A stretch of DNA of 64,000 nt from JACSRF01 sp963695505 (GCA_963695505.1 CAVOGX010000012.1:1-64000), one strand, 5' to 3'; counted from the first letter of the stretch, positions 24,488-33,937 are shown. Translations and numbers: made by a program. The notes: generated by a model not told the origin, from the sequence alone.

Positions 24488-25201
24488 TTAGGCCAGGTCG
24501 CCCAAGGCTTGCAAGGTGAGGGTGGCGGCGACGATGGCGGCCGTTTCGGCGCGTAAGATGCGCGGACCCAGGGTAACGGCCGTTACCTTTGCATCTATTT
24601 CCGCCGGGTCAAAGCCCCCTTCCGGGCCAATAAACAAAGCCACTGTGCGGGGCTTCCCGGTTAATGCCGCCGTCAGTGGCTTCCCGCCCGCTTCTTCCCA
24701 GGGCATCAGCCGGACGGCGGCAGTGCAGGCAGCAATGGCTTCGGCCAGCGGCTGGGGCGGGGCCAGTTCCGGGATGCGCCCGCGGCGGCACTGCTCGGCG
24801 GCTTCGGTGAGGATGCGCTGCCAGCGCGTCCGCTTGTTGGGCTTAACGGCCGTTACCACCGTGCGCGCCGTGATGATGGGCACAAAGCGGCTGACGCCAA
24901 TTTCGGTGCCTTTTTGCAGCACCCACTCAAAATTGTCCCGCTTGAGCAATGCCTGGTACAGGGTAAGGTGGGTGGCAGGTTCGCCACCAGCCGTGCGCCG
25001 CGCCGTAATCTCGCCCAACACCTGCCGATTGCTGACGTCCGTCAGCGTTACGTCGTACTCCCATCCGGCATTGTCCAACACTACCACGCCATCGCCGGGG
25101 GCCATGCGCAGCACGGCGCGCATCTGGTGAGCCTGTTCCGGGGGAAAGGAAACGGCCGTATCGCTGATAAACTGTGGGTCTATAAAAAAGCGGTGCATCA
25201 T
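24488..25201 (-). CDS. rsmE: 16S rRNA (uracil-1498-N3)-methyltransferase
   Basis: 237 residues, an RsmE of the SPOUT class that methylates U1498 of 16S rRNA. It starts MMHRFFIDP (ATGs at 25201 and 25198; neither has a clear ribosome-binding site). The N-terminal PUA-like domain contains HQMRAVLRMAPGD. The SAM-binding knot shows ALFIGPEGGFDPAEI and LGPRILRAETAAIVA, and the RNA-contact stretch is KGTEIGVSRFVP. A long hairpin lies between its start and the preceding methyltransferase gene. Confidence 0.93.
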   Translation of the reverse strand: MMHRFFIDPQFISDTAVSFPPEQAHQMRAVLRMAPGDGVVVLDNAGWEYDVTLTDVSNRQVLGEITARRTAGGEPATHLTLYQALLKRDNFEWVLQKGTEIGVSRFVPIITARTVVTAVKPNKRTRWQRILTEAAEQCRRGRIPELAPPQPLAEAIAACTAAVRLMPWEEAGGKPLTAALTGKPRTVALFIGPEGGFDPAEIDAKVTAVTLGPRILRAETAAIVAATLTLQALGDLA

Positions 25202-25203
25202 TG

Positions 25204-25252
25204 AGCGAGAGCTAGAGCAAGAGGAGGACAACCTCTCGCTCTAGCTCTCGCT
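25204..25252. repeat. hairpin with perfect 15-bp arms
   Basis: AGCGAGAGCTAGAGC at 25204-25218 is the exact complement of GCTCTAGCTCTCGCT at 25238-25252; an inner AGAGG/CCTCT pair extends the stem. It carries the stop codon (TAG, 25243-25241) of the upstream methyltransferase and abuts the rsmE start, so it may end or attenuate transcription between the two. Built of GAGAGC/GCTAGA words, it belongs to the class of gene-end hairpins. Confidence 0.8.
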
Positions 25253-26059
25253 TTCTCCTTTTTGAATACAAAATACCAGCTCGCCCTCAAATAGCAGTTC
25301 CGTGACCGGCCAGTTGTGCCCAGCAATGAGCTGCTGCATGAAGTCGCGGTAGCGGCTGACCAGGTTGCGCCCGCCATGGGTGCTTACTTCGGGAAAAGAG
25401 ACGACCAACCAGCGTACGCTGAGCGCTTCCAGCAACGGCCGTCCCAAATCACCATAGTTGCGCGCGAAGCGGGGCATCTCCTTCAAAAATAGGGCCACGT
25501 CAGCATCTTCTTGCGGAAATTGTAAGGCGATGTCTTGTACTTTAGCCAGGGGCTTAAGTCCTTGGAGCGTAAAATAATGGTTGATGAAGGCAATACGCGG
25601 TTCGTGAATGTCGTAAGCGTGGAATTGAACGCTGGTGGGCAGGTCCATCCAGGGAAAGGCCAAGGGGTTCAAGCCGCAGGCCACGTCCAGTATCGTGCCG
25701 GGCTTGCCGGTGACGCGGAAGATTTCGCGGTAAAAGTCGTCCAGGATGGGCAGCCGCTCCCGCGTGGAGAGGTGGTCGTGCAAAATGTCGCGGCAGGTGG
25801 CTTTGATTTGCGTGGGGTCATCGGTGGCGAAAACGGCCGTCAGCCGGGCCGCCTCCTGCTCATAAACCGGGTCGCCCAGATAGGGGGCCATGATGCTGTG
25901 GAGCTGGGTGCGTACCGCTTTGAGAGCCTGCTTGGGCTTTTTGTAGCGGCGCAGAGCGTCCACCGCCAGCTCGCGAATGGTTTCTTCGTGGGTGTCGGCG
26001 TACTTTTTGGATTGCTTTACGGCCGTTACCAGTGCTTCCACATCTTCTACAGAACCCAT
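25241..26059 (-). CDS. 16S rRNA methyltransferase of the aminoglycoside-resistance (FmrO/Rmt/Arm) family
   Basis: 272 residues from ATG 26059; an upstream ATG at 26095 would encode repeat sequence. The diagnostic block is complete: HDHLSTRERLPILDDFY (about 94-110), then TILDVACGLNPLAFPWM (about 122-138) for the SAM pocket, and FHAYDIHEPRIAFIN. This H-x-S-T-x-E-R-L plus D-x-A-C-G-L-N-P combination is characteristic of m7G1405 methyltransferases (ArmA, RmtB, KgmB and relatives) that block gentamicin-type drugs. Chromosomal homologues of unknown role are found in Chloroflexota. Whether it methylates G1405 and gives resistance here cannot be judged. No mobile element is adjacent. Confidence 0.85.
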   Translation of the reverse strand: MGSVEDVEALVTAVKQSKKYADTHEETIRELAVDALRRYKKPKQALKAVRTQLHSIMAPYLGDPVYEQEAARLTAVFATDDPTQIKATCRDILHDHLSTRERLPILDDFYREIFRVTGKPGTILDVACGLNPLAFPWMDLPTSVQFHAYDIHEPRIAFINHYFTLQGLKPLAKVQDIALQFPQEDADVALFLKEMPRFARNYGDLGRPLLEALSVRWLVVSFPEVSTHGGRNLVSRYRDFMQQLIAGHNWPVTELLFEGELVFCIQKGESES

Positions 26060-26068
26060 GAGGGAATG

Positions 26069-26225
26069 ATAACAGCCTGTCAGCCTGTCAGCCAATTAGC
26101 CGGTCAGCCTGTCAGCAGTCAGCGGGTCAGCAGCTCAGCAGTCAGTCTGATATACTGAACTACTTGTGTGCTGAGTTCCTGAATTGCTGACGTGCTGAGT
26201 TCCTGATTTGCTGACCCCGCTTACT
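26069..26225. repeat. word-repeat region (CAGCCTGT / GTGCTGAG words)
   Basis: The left half is CAGCCTGT and GTCAGCAG words; the right half carries complementary TGCTGA words. It includes a 24-base tandem duplication, GTGCTGAGTTCCTG plus a tail, at 26168-26191 and 26192-26215 with one difference. It lies between divergent genes and contains no supported coding sequence. A similar word set recurs at 45.2 kb. Confidence 0.75.
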
Positions 26226-26282
26226 GGCTGAAATGCCGCCAATCGCGTAAGATTCAGCAGAAGAAAATTACGCGAACAGGCT

Positions 26283-26738
26283 ATGCAATTCATCACAACG
26301 ATTACCATTCAGGCCACACCGCAACAAATCTGGAATGCTCTCTTTAACCCGCACCTGTTGGGTGACTGTATGCCCGGCCTGACCGAGTGGCAAGAAATTG
26401 AGCCACAGCGCGTTTACCGGCTGCTCATGGCCTGGGGGGCCACCAACAACAGCCTGGGCATCCAGGTGCCGGTAATGGTGCAGTGGGGTAAAGCCACCAT
26501 CCTGGAGCAAATCGCATGGGAGGCAGACCTGCTGCTGGGCAGTCAGCCCATCCATTTGTGGGGCAATGTGGGCATGAAGCCGCAGGAAAATGGTGTGTAT
26601 GTAGAATTAGAAACAAGGTTAGAAGCAGCTAGCCCAGCCCTGCGGCAAATGGCCAGTAACGTGGCGCCGAAAATTTTGCAGCCCTTTTTGAAGTGCCTGC
26701 GCCGCCGCCTGGAAGGGCAGGACGCTGATAAGGAATGA
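26283..26738 (+). CDS. SRPBCC / CoxG-like protein
   Basis: 151 residues of START/Bet v1-like fold, beginning MQFITTITIQATPQQIWNAL, the typical first strand and helix. The motif DCMPGLTEWQEI follows. Members related to carbon-monoxide-dehydrogenase accessory protein CoxG bind hydrophobic ligands. No signal peptide or membrane segment. A second, membrane-anchored paralogue starts five bases after the stop, so the two probably work together. No coxSML genes are in the window, so a CO dehydrogenase role is not supported. Confidence 0.78.
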   Translation: MQFITTITIQATPQQIWNALFNPHLLGDCMPGLTEWQEIEPQRVYRLLMAWGATNNSLGIQVPVMVQWGKATILEQIAWEADLLLGSQPIHLWGNVGMKPQENGVYVELETRLEAASPALRQMASNVAPKILQPFLKCLRRRLEGQDADKE

Positions 26739-26742
26739 GAAG

Positions 26743-27381
26743 ATGAAGTTAAATGGGACCTATCCAATTGCTGCCCCACCCAATGTGGTGTGGGAAATTT
26801 TGCAGGATCCGCTGCTGCTGCAAGAGGCAATGCCCGACTGCGAAAAGCTGGCGCACCTGGGTGGAGACCAATATTGGGGGGTGCTGCAAGTGCACGCCGG
26901 TATGGTGCAGAGCCGCTTTGAAGGTAAGATTGCCGTGGATGAGGTGCAGCCGGGTGTGGGCTACAGTTTAACTGCCGATGGACACAGCACTGAAGGGCAT
27001 TTGGCGGGTAACGGCCGTATCTGGCTGGAAGCGCAAGGCAAAACCACGCTGCTGCATTATGAAGGAGAAGTCCAGGTTACTGGGGCTGTCGCCGATGTGG
27101 GCGAGCGTTACCTGGAAACGGCGTGTAGAGCAATCGTTCGCCAAAATCTGACCGGCATTGCGCGGCTGGCTGCTGGTGAAGAAACGGCCGTTTCTCCGCC
27201 CCAGGAAACGCGAAAATCCCACTCGCCACGACTGCTGCCAATTTTCCTGCTCAGCTTTCTGGCTGCCTTTGTAACCCTACTCGCTGGGGGGCTGCTGCTT
27301 TTCCGCCGCTTCTACCGCCTCTGGGTGCAGCACCTGGCTCGCGAAGTGGCCAGCTTGCTGGCTGCAAACAACGAGCTCTGA
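26743..27381 (+). CDS. coxG: CoxG-like SRPBCC protein with C-terminal membrane anchor
   Basis: 212 residues. Residues 1-145 form the CoxG domain (MKLNGTYPIAAPPNVVWEIL, LLQEAMPDCEKL, then FEGKIAVDEVQPG). A short linker leads to a single membrane helix (LLPIFLLSFLAAFVTLLAGG) near 165-190 and a cytoplasmic tail. This matches CoxG, which anchors to the membrane and recruits CO dehydrogenase or related molybdenum enzymes to the respiratory chain. With no coxSML genes nearby, the partner could be encoded elsewhere. Confidence 0.8.
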   Translation: MKLNGTYPIAAPPNVVWEILQDPLLLQEAMPDCEKLAHLGGDQYWGVLQVHAGMVQSRFEGKIAVDEVQPGVGYSLTADGHSTEGHLAGNGRIWLEAQGKTTLLHYEGEVQVTGAVADVGERYLETACRAIVRQNLTGIARLAAGEETAVSPPQETRKSHSPRLLPIFLLSFLAAFVTLLAGGLLLFRRFYRLWVQHLAREVASLLAANNEL

Positions 27382-27530
27382 CGCATTATCAATACATTAG
27401 ATTTAGCCGCATTGGGTAACAATAGCGACCACAGTAGCATCTAAGACATTGTGGGATGACATCCCAAAATGAAAATTATTCACAGAAGCTTTCTTCCTGC
27501 TTCTGAATTCAAGAGAGGTTACAGCACATC

Positions 27531-28463
27531 ATGGAAAAAGAACGAGTTATCATCATTGGTTCTGGCCCGGCAGGATTAACCGCCGCCCTGTACACGGCCC
27601 GCGCCCAGTTGGAACCGGTAGTGATCGCCGGGCAGCAGTTAGGCGGGCAAATCGCCCTCACTTCCGAAGTAGAAAATTATCCTGGCTTTTACGACGCCGA
27701 ACGCATTCCAACCGGCCCGGAATTGGTAGACGTGATGCAGGCCCAGGCTGAACATTTTGGGGCGCGCATTGAGTTTGATGAAGTAACTGAAGTGGAATTC
27801 GGTCAGGGTTCTCCCTTTACTGTGAAAACCTACGGCAAAACCTACCAGACCGATGCCGTTATCGTCACCGCGGGCGCTTCGCCACGCAAGCTGGGCGTGC
27901 CCGGTGAAGACGCCTTCATTGGGCGCGGTGTGAGCTACTGTGGCACCTGCGACGGCTTTTTCTTCCGAGGCCAGGACGTCATTGTGGTTGGCGGCGGCGA
28001 CAGCGCCCTGGAAGAAGCTATTTTCCTGACCAAATTTGCCAATTCGGTAACCATTGTACACCGTCGCGACGAGCTGCGCGCCGGGCCGCATTTGCAGCAG
28101 CGCGCCTTTGCCAACAAAAAGATCTCTGTCATCTGGAACAGCGTGGTGGAAGAAATAACGGGTGAGGAAAAGGTGCAAGGAGCGCGCATTCGCAACGTTC
28201 AGACGGGCGAAGTGAGCGAAATGCCTATTGATGGTGTGTTTATTTTCATCGGCCATTTCCCCAACAGTAAGTTTTTGGAAGGCAAGCTGGCGATGGACGA
28301 GCATGGGTACGTCATCACCGATGAGATGATGCGTACCAGCGTGCCCGGTGTGTATGCCGCAGGTGAAATTCAGGACCCCATTTACAAGCAAGTAGGGACT
28401 TCCGTAGGCCAGGGTGTGGCCGCGGCCATGCAAACAGAAAAGTGGCTGAGCGAACGGGAGTGA
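27531..28463 (+). CDS. trxB: thioredoxin-disulfide reductase
   Basis: 310 residues, the usual length of low-Mr thioredoxin reductase. It opens with the FAD motif IIIGSGPAGLTAALYTA. The redox site is C-G-T-C near residues 137-140 (SYCGTCDGFFF), the NADPH motif is VVGGGDSALEEAIFL, and the C-terminus has GVYAAGEIQDP. It passes electrons from NADPH to thioredoxin in the cytoplasm. The start follows AAGAGAGG near 27513, a slightly distant ribosome-binding site. A word-repeat hairpin begins at the stop codon. No thioredoxin gene is adjacent. Confidence 0.95.
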   Translation: MEKERVIIIGSGPAGLTAALYTARAQLEPVVIAGQQLGGQIALTSEVENYPGFYDAERIPTGPELVDVMQAQAEHFGARIEFDEVTEVEFGQGSPFTVKTYGKTYQTDAVIVTAGASPRKLGVPGEDAFIGRGVSYCGTCDGFFFRGQDVIVVGGGDSALEEAIFLTKFANSVTIVHRRDELRAGPHLQQRAFANKKISVIWNSVVEEITGEEKVQGARIRNVQTGEVSEMPIDGVFIFIGHFPNSKFLEGKLAMDEHGYVITDEMMRTSVPGVYAAGEIQDPIYKQVGTSVGQGVAAAMQTEKWLSERE

Positions 28464-28560
28464 GGTTAGTTTGATGGTTGAATGGTTTGATGGTTGGTTG
28501 GGAAAAAGTTTACTAACCAGCTAGCAAACTGGCAAACTAACCCAGCAGCCTAACCATTCA
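28463..28560. repeat. word-repeat hairpin between trxB and comEC
   Basis: Left words GGTTAGTTTG, TTGAATGGTT and GGTTGGTTGG pair with CAAACTAACC (about 28530) and AACCATTCAA (about 28553) on the right. Both 10-base matches are exact. The comEC stop codon is at the edge of the right arm. It fits a bidirectional gene-end role. Confidence 0.75.
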
Positions 28561-30943
28561 ATTCGAGCTTCTTTTGGGGCCGGCTTGCCACAGCATGGTC
28601 TGGCCGTCTGTTACAACTTCAATGGTGCCCAGTTCGTCGGTGCGTAAAACAGTTGCGCCCACGGACTGGGCCCTTTCTATTGTTTCGGGGTGGGGGTGAC
28701 CAAAGCGGTTTTCCTGGCCCGCGGAAATGATGACAACCTGTGGCTGCACGGCTTGCAAAAAGGGCAGGGTGCTGGAGGTGCGAGAGCCGTGATGCCCTGC
28801 TTTGAAGACCAGCGACTGCAGGGAACGGCCGTTACGCAGCATGACCTTCTCCGCGTTTTCTTCCGCATCTCCCGTTAACAGCAGCGAGAAACGGCCGTAC
28901 ACCAGCCGCAAAGAGACTGAATTTTCATTGCGGTCCTCGGCCAGCTCTGAGCCAGGGTGCAGCACTTCCAGACGCACGCCATCGCCCAGGTCAATCAACT
29001 CGCCAGCGGCAGCACGATGCAAAGGGGTATCCCTTTCGTTTGCGGCTTCCAGCACTGCGTCAAAAATTTCAGATTCCCCCTGCCCAGTCCCTTCAGTGAT
29101 AAGCTGTCCTACACGGTAGCGCTCAAACACCCCCACCAGTCCGGAAACGTGGTCGGCGTCAGGATGGGTGGCCACAACCAGGTCGATTTCGCGGTCCCAA
29201 AAGGGCATGTGCTGTCCCAATTGGTCGTTGAGCACGCTGGGGTAGTAGCCGCCATCAACCAAAATTTGCCGCCCACTGGGGGTTTGAATGAAGGTCGCAT
29301 CACCCTGGCCCACGTCAAAAAAGGCGACGTGTAAACGGCCGTCCGGCTGCGTAAAGCCCCAGCTCAAGGTGAGAAGCGCTGCAAGAACAGCCCCACCGTA
29401 GGCCACGCGGCGTGATAACCGGGGGCGCAGCAGTGCCAGCCAGCGTGCACGCTCTGCCGGTGGTTGGTGGGCGGTCCAGGTAACGGCTGCAATTAAGGCG
29501 TAAAGAGCAATCAAGGCCGGCATACCAACCTGCACGGAAACGGCCGCTCCTGGCACTGCCGCCAATGCCCTAACCAGACCAATGGTATAAGCCAGAAACA
29601 GCCACGCTACCCAACCCAAAAGCTGCCCTACCATTGGCAGCACCATGCCCACCAATGCCGCCAGTCCGCCCCACACCATTACACCCGGTTGGGCAGGTAA
29701 TATCAGCGCGTTAGCCAGTAAGCTGATTAGAGAAAGCTGGTCAAAATAAACCATCATCAACGGCAGCGTCAGCACCTGGGCCGCCAGGGTCACCAGCACC
29801 GCCTCGCTGAGCAGCCCCATCATGCTGCGTACCGTGTCGCGGTGCAGCCAGCGCAAAAGCTGCCCTTGTGTCCAGCGCGTGAAGGGGTCGGCATAAAGCA
29901 TCAGGCCCAGGGTGGCGGCAAAACTGAGCTGAAAACCAACATCCCAGAGGGTAAGTGGATTGAGGAGGGTCATGACAAATGCCGCCAGGAAGAGGGAAGC
30001 ATAGGCAAAGTTAGGGCGGCCCAGCCAGCGACTGGCCAACAGGTAAAGGCTGCCCATGATGGCCGCGCGCACCACAGACGCATCGGCGCCTACCAGCAGC
30101 GTGTAGGCTGCCACCCCTCCCACCGCAAACACCACTGCCCCCCGCTTGTTTAGCAGCGGCTGGCTGACGCTCACCAGCAGGCCAATGAGAATTGCCACGT
30201 TGAATCCGGAAATTGCGATGATATGGGTCATGCCGGTGGTGCGGAAATCTTCGGCCAGGTCAGGAGGCAAGCCGTTATCATTGCCCAGCAGGATGCCGCT
30301 GAGTAGGGCCGCAGCAGGGTCGGGGATTAGCTGGTTGATGGCGCTTTGGGCATGCGCCTTAAAAACATAGATGGCGTGGTAAAAGGGGTTGCCTTGTTTC
30401 TGCGCCAACAAGATTATTTGGGGCTGATTGACCAGGCTATGAATTCCCTGCCGCGCCAGGTACTCTTTATAGCTGAAGTCTTCAAACTCGGGCGGGGTTT
30501 CGAGACGGCCGTTTACCTGCACGATGCTGCCATACTCAATAACAGGGAAGCGTGGCGCCCGAACCAATACGTCACCCGTCACCGGTATGGTGTCACTGTT
30601 GGGAACAATAAGCTGGTTCACCGAAATGCGCAGGTTGACGTAGTGGTCGCGCACGTCGGGTTCGTCACTAACGAGGCCCATAAAGGTCAGGTCCCGGCTG
30701 CCATTGTAGTAAGCGATATGGCTGGCATCGATGGCTGGCAAGGCCGTTAGGTAACGCAGCCCCCCAAAACCCAACCCTCCCAGGCAAAATAGCGCCATGG
30801 CCCAGAACGGCCGTTTCCGCCACACAATACTGAGGCGCCATGCCAAGCAGCGCCAGCGCCAACCATACACCTGGCGGCCACCCTATCCAAGAGGCCAACC
30901 ATACACCAATTAACCAGAAGACACTTGAATAAACAACCGTCAT
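28558..30943 (-). CDS. comEC: ComEC/Rec2 DNA-uptake channel (one N-terminal frameshift)
   Basis: About 795 residues when read across a single frameshift near 30825-30845; the first 34 codons (MTVVYSSVFWLIGVWLASWI and onward) are in one frame and the rest in another. Order: N-terminal membrane segments, a DUF4131 soluble domain, the Competence domain (GMTHIIAISGFNVAIL), further membrane segments, then a C-terminal metallo-beta-lactamase-like nuclease domain (HVAFFDVGQGDATFI, THPDADHVSGL, KAGHHGSRTS). ComEC forms the channel that brings single-stranded DNA into the cytoplasm. A promoter lies just upstream. No other competence genes are in the window. Confidence 0.88.
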
Positions 30944-31007
30944 TGCTTCAGCAAAAACTCGCAGCCGATTAGGTTGAGAGGGCAGAGTTCAGAACAGATC
31001 ACTTGCC

Positions 31008-31036
31008 ATTATAAACTGAGCAGCGCCATGAAACAA
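31008..31036 (-). promoter_or_regulatory. sigma-70-like promoter of comEC
   Basis: Reading on the minus strand, TTGTTT at 31036-31031 and a perfect TATAAT at 31013-31008 are separated by 17 bases. The comEC start at 30943 is about 65 bases downstream. The remainder of the 345-base gap to the next gene (to 31288) shows no supported coding sequence. Confidence 0.55.
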
Positions 31037-31288
31037 TTCGCAAGCAGGAAATTAGCTGCCCAAATAAGCGGCCAAACTCGTTTGCCTATTTTTCACATTC
31101 CGCATTTGAGTCTGAGATGCAGGTTTGCTACAATAATCAAGCGAAATAGGGTACAAACCCCACCTCCCTGAAGCTAGCACCCCTCATTTTCAAATCAGCA
31201 TGGCAAGATAGGAGACATTCGCCATTTTAACACCTGGTTTGAATATATATCATTCAATAAACGCAGTTTTACTATTGCAAAGATTTGT

Positions 31289-32017
31289 ATGAAAGATTAC
31301 TCTGCAGAACCTCACCGCATTCTTGTGGTCGATGACAGCCATCTCATCTTGCGCATTGTCGAAAGCGCACTCGAGGAAGCTGGTTATCACGTTAACACAT
31401 CGGCCTCTGGTGAGGACGCTCTGGAGTTAATTAATCGTTTTGGGCTGCCCCATCTGGCATTGGTCGACATTAACATGCCCCCCGGAATGGACGGGTTTGA
31501 ATTTTGTGAGGTTATTCATTCTTTCAGTGACTTACCTGTCATCATGCTGACAGCAATGGATGAAGAACACACAATAGTGCAAGCCTTGGACCAATATGCC
31601 GAAGATTACATTACCAAACCGTTTCATGTTGGCGAGCTTGTTGCTCGTGTCAGGCGCGTATTAAGACGTGTAGGCAGTTTCGCCTACGCACTAGAACCCT
31701 TGACACAAGTAGATGGGCGACTGCAGGTGGATTTTTCTAACAAACAAGTTATTGTCGATGGGGAGGTTATTTCATTAACACCCACGGAGGCAAAGCTTTT
31801 GTATATTCTCATGCGTAATGCCGGGCGCACAGTCACGTCTGAGTTTATCTTGCAACGTTTATGGCCGCTGGAGGTAGCACAAGAAGATCGTCTGCGAGTT
31901 TATGTTCATCGCCTCCGCCGTAAAATCGAAATGGATGATGAAGGGCCACGGTATATCGTTTCAGAAAGGGGCGTAGGCTATTCATTTTTTACCAATACAG
32001 CAAAAACTGCTGCATAA
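31289..32017 (+). CDS. OmpR-type response regulator
   Basis: 242 residues: a receiver domain (acid pair in VVDDSH, phosphoacceptor Asp60 in LALVDINMPPGMDG, Thr/Ala in MLTAMD, Lys in YITKPF) and a C-terminal winged helix of the OmpR/PhoB class (SLTPTEAKLLYILMRNAG, then VYVHRLRRKIE). It binds DNA as a dimer when phosphorylated. There is no histidine kinase next to it. A close paralogue follows after about 120 bases, with the same unusual loop after the phosphoacceptor (MPPGM), so the pair comes from a local duplication. Confidence 0.9.
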   Translation: MKDYSAEPHRILVVDDSHLILRIVESALEEAGYHVNTSASGEDALELINRFGLPHLALVDINMPPGMDGFEFCEVIHSFSDLPVIMLTAMDEEHTIVQALDQYAEDYITKPFHVGELVARVRRVLRRVGSFAYALEPLTQVDGRLQVDFSNKQVIVDGEVISLTPTEAKLLYILMRNAGRTVTSEFILQRLWPLEVAQEDRLRVYVHRLRRKIEMDDEGPRYIVSERGVGYSFFTNTAKTAA

Positions 32018-32135
32018 TTGTTAAGGTTGAACAAAACTACCTTCGTTTTATTGTGTTGCTGTTTGCGTGCAGTTTTCCGTATAATCAAATCGTAACCCAG
32101 TAGTTTTACATCATCACTTATTGAGATCAATCATT

Positions 32136-32861
32136 ATGGATGCATCAATCGATTCCCAATATCAGCAACAGACTGTTCTGGTGTTGGATGACAACGTGTA
32201 CACGCTACGACTGGTACAGCATGCCTTAGAGCAGGCTGCTTACAAAGTAATTTCAGCAACTTCAGGAGAGGAAGCCCTGTCTCTGATTGACAAAATTGGC
32301 CTACCTCACCTGGCTATTGTAGATTATCATATGCCACCTGGCATGAGCGGTTTCGAATTCTGTCATACTGTGCACCAGTACAGTGACCTGCCGGTTATCA
32401 TGTTAACGGCCGTAAACGACGAATCCACTGTCATTGAAGGGTTAGAAAATTACGCAGAAGATTACATCATCAAGCCCTTCAGCCCGGGCGAACTTGTAGC
32501 CCGTGTGCAGCGTGTTCTTCGCCGCATTGGTGACTTTGCCTACACTCTGGCCCCACAAACCAAAGTTGACCAACGCCTGGTCATAGATTTTCCCAATCGA
32601 ACAGCTATCGTAAACGGCGATTCCATTTCTCTAACCCCCACTGAAACCAAACTACTTTACATTTTGATGCGCAGCGCAGGAAAAACCGTTACGACCGACT
32701 TTATTTTGCGCCGTCTTTGGCCATTGGAACCAGCCTATGAAGACCGCCTGCATGTTCACATGCACCGTTTGCGGCGAAAAATTGAAGATAAGGCGGTTCC
32801 ACCTTATATCGTTTCTCAAAGAGGGACAGGCTACGTTTTCCAACCTCGCAAAGCAAGCTAA
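32136..32861 (+). CDS. OmpR-type response regulator (paralogue)
   Basis: 241 residues from ATG 32136; an upstream TTG at 32121 is less likely. Same architecture as the preceding gene: receiver with LVLDDN, Asp63 in AIVDYHMPPGM, Lys in YIIKPF, and a winged helix (SLTPTETKLLYILMRSAG, HMHRLRRKIE). VLDDN in place of VVDD keeps only part of the acid pair pattern but still gives two Asp. An intrinsic terminator follows directly. The two regulators may answer the same kinase or form heterodimers; this is inference. Confidence 0.9.
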   Translation: MDASIDSQYQQQTVLVLDDNVYTLRLVQHALEQAAYKVISATSGEEALSLIDKIGLPHLAIVDYHMPPGMSGFEFCHTVHQYSDLPVIMLTAVNDESTVIEGLENYAEDYIIKPFSPGELVARVQRVLRRIGDFAYTLAPQTKVDQRLVIDFPNRTAIVNGDSISLTPTETKLLYILMRSAGKTVTTDFILRRLWPLEPAYEDRLHVHMHRLRRKIEDKAVPPYIVSQRGTGYVFQPRKAS

Positions 32862-32864
32862 ACG

Positions 32865-32904
32865 AAAAAAAGACCCGGCAGATGCTAGTCGCCGGGTCTT
32901 TTTT
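32865..32904 (+). terminator. intrinsic terminator
   Basis: AAAAGACCCGGC and GCCGGGTCTTTT form a perfect stem with a loop of about 10 bases and T on the right, A on the left. The structure works in both directions and separates the response regulator from the convergent dihydroorotate-dehydrogenase-like gene. Confidence 0.92.
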
Positions 32905-32932
32905 CCTTAAGGGTAAGAAGTCGCCTTGCCCA

Positions 32933-33937
32933 TTAGTTAAACACTTCTCGCGAGTAAGAGCTTAATACACGCATGTAATTGGCGCGTTCAAAAGCAGCCG
33001 GTTCTGCACAATTAATTTGGCTCAAGCTGCCCTTCATCTGTGCCAAAGAATCATATTCGTGCTCTTCCAGCCACTGCTTCAGGTCGGTTAAAACTTCACT
33101 GAGGCGGCCTACACCGTTTTGCAGCAGCTCCGAGGCCATCATGGTGGCCGAGGCGCCGGCCATGACTCCTTTCACCACGTCTTCTACCGTGTGCACGCCT
33201 GTGGTTAATGCCAGGTCAGCCTGAATACGGCCGTATAAAATTGCCACCCAGCGCAGAGGCAGCCGCAGTTCATTCGAGTTGCTCAATACCAAATGCGGCA
33301 CAATATCTAGATTCTCAGGATCAAGGTCGGGCTGATAAAACCGGTTAAACAACACCAGACCATCTGCCCCACCATCCGCAAGCCGCTTTGCCATATTCGC
33401 CACCGCGCTAAAGTAAGGGTTTAATTTGACCGCCACGGGAATATTGAGGGCCGCTTTGACATCTTGTAAAATGTCCAGGTAAATCTGTTCCACTTCTCCA
33501 CTACCCAGATTGATGTCGGTTGGCAGATAATACACATTCAACTCTAGTGCATCTGCGCCTGCTTCTTCAATCTTGCGTGCATAATTCACCCAGCCCCCAG
33601 TAGACACGCCATTCAGGCTACCGATAACCGGAATGTCCAGAGCGGCTTTAGCCTTTCGAATATGTTCAAGATATCCATCAGGTCCCGTTTGGTACTCCGG
33701 CGCTTCTGGAAAATAGTTCAAGGCCTCCGGAAAACTTTCAATCCCCTGCGTCAAATAATGATTTAGCATCTCACTTTCTAACGTGATCTGCTCTTCAAAC
33801 AATGAGTAAAGTACTATTGCCGCCGCGCCTGCATCCTCCATTCGGCGCAAATTCTCCAGGGTGCGCGTCAACGGTGAAGAGGATGGAACCAACGGGTTCT
33901 TAAGCTTCAGTCCCAGGTAAGTTGTACTTAGATCCAT
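32933..33937 (-). CDS. dihydroorotate dehydrogenase-like flavoprotein
   Basis: 334 residues of FMN-binding TIM-barrel type: MDLSTTYLGLKLKNPLVPSS at the start, VIGSLNGVSTGGWVNYA, ADALELNVYYLP, IPVAVKLNPYFS, and LVLFNRFYQPDLD. The phosphate loop is TGVHTVEDVVKGVMAGA. It belongs to a DHODH-like group found beside pyruvate:ferredoxin oxidoreductase genes in many bacteria, as here (nifJ lies 91 bases upstream in the same direction). The pyrimidine role is unlikely, because the base-catalyst loop differs from true PyrD. The biological substrate is not known. Confidence 0.85.
   Translation of the reverse strand: MDLSTTYLGLKLKNPLVPSSSPLTRTLENLRRMEDAGAAAIVLYSLFEEQITLESEMLNHYLTQGIESFPEALNYFPEAPEYQTGPDGYLEHIRKAKAALDIPVIGSLNGVSTGGWVNYARKIEEAGADALELNVYYLPTDINLGSGEVEQIYLDILQDVKAALNIPVAVKLNPYFSAVANMAKRLADGGADGLVLFNRFYQPDLDPENLDIVPHLVLSNSNELRLPLRWVAILYGRIQADLALTTGVHTVEDVVKGVMAGASATMMASELLQNGVGRLSEVLTDLKQWLEEHEYDSLAQMKGSLSQINCAEPAAFERANYMRVLSSYSREVFN

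Noticed and set aside
27639..28433. Long open frame (264 codons) antisense to trxB
   Set aside because: It is the mirror of a well-conserved gene in GC-rich DNA, has no ribosome-binding site and shows no family pattern.
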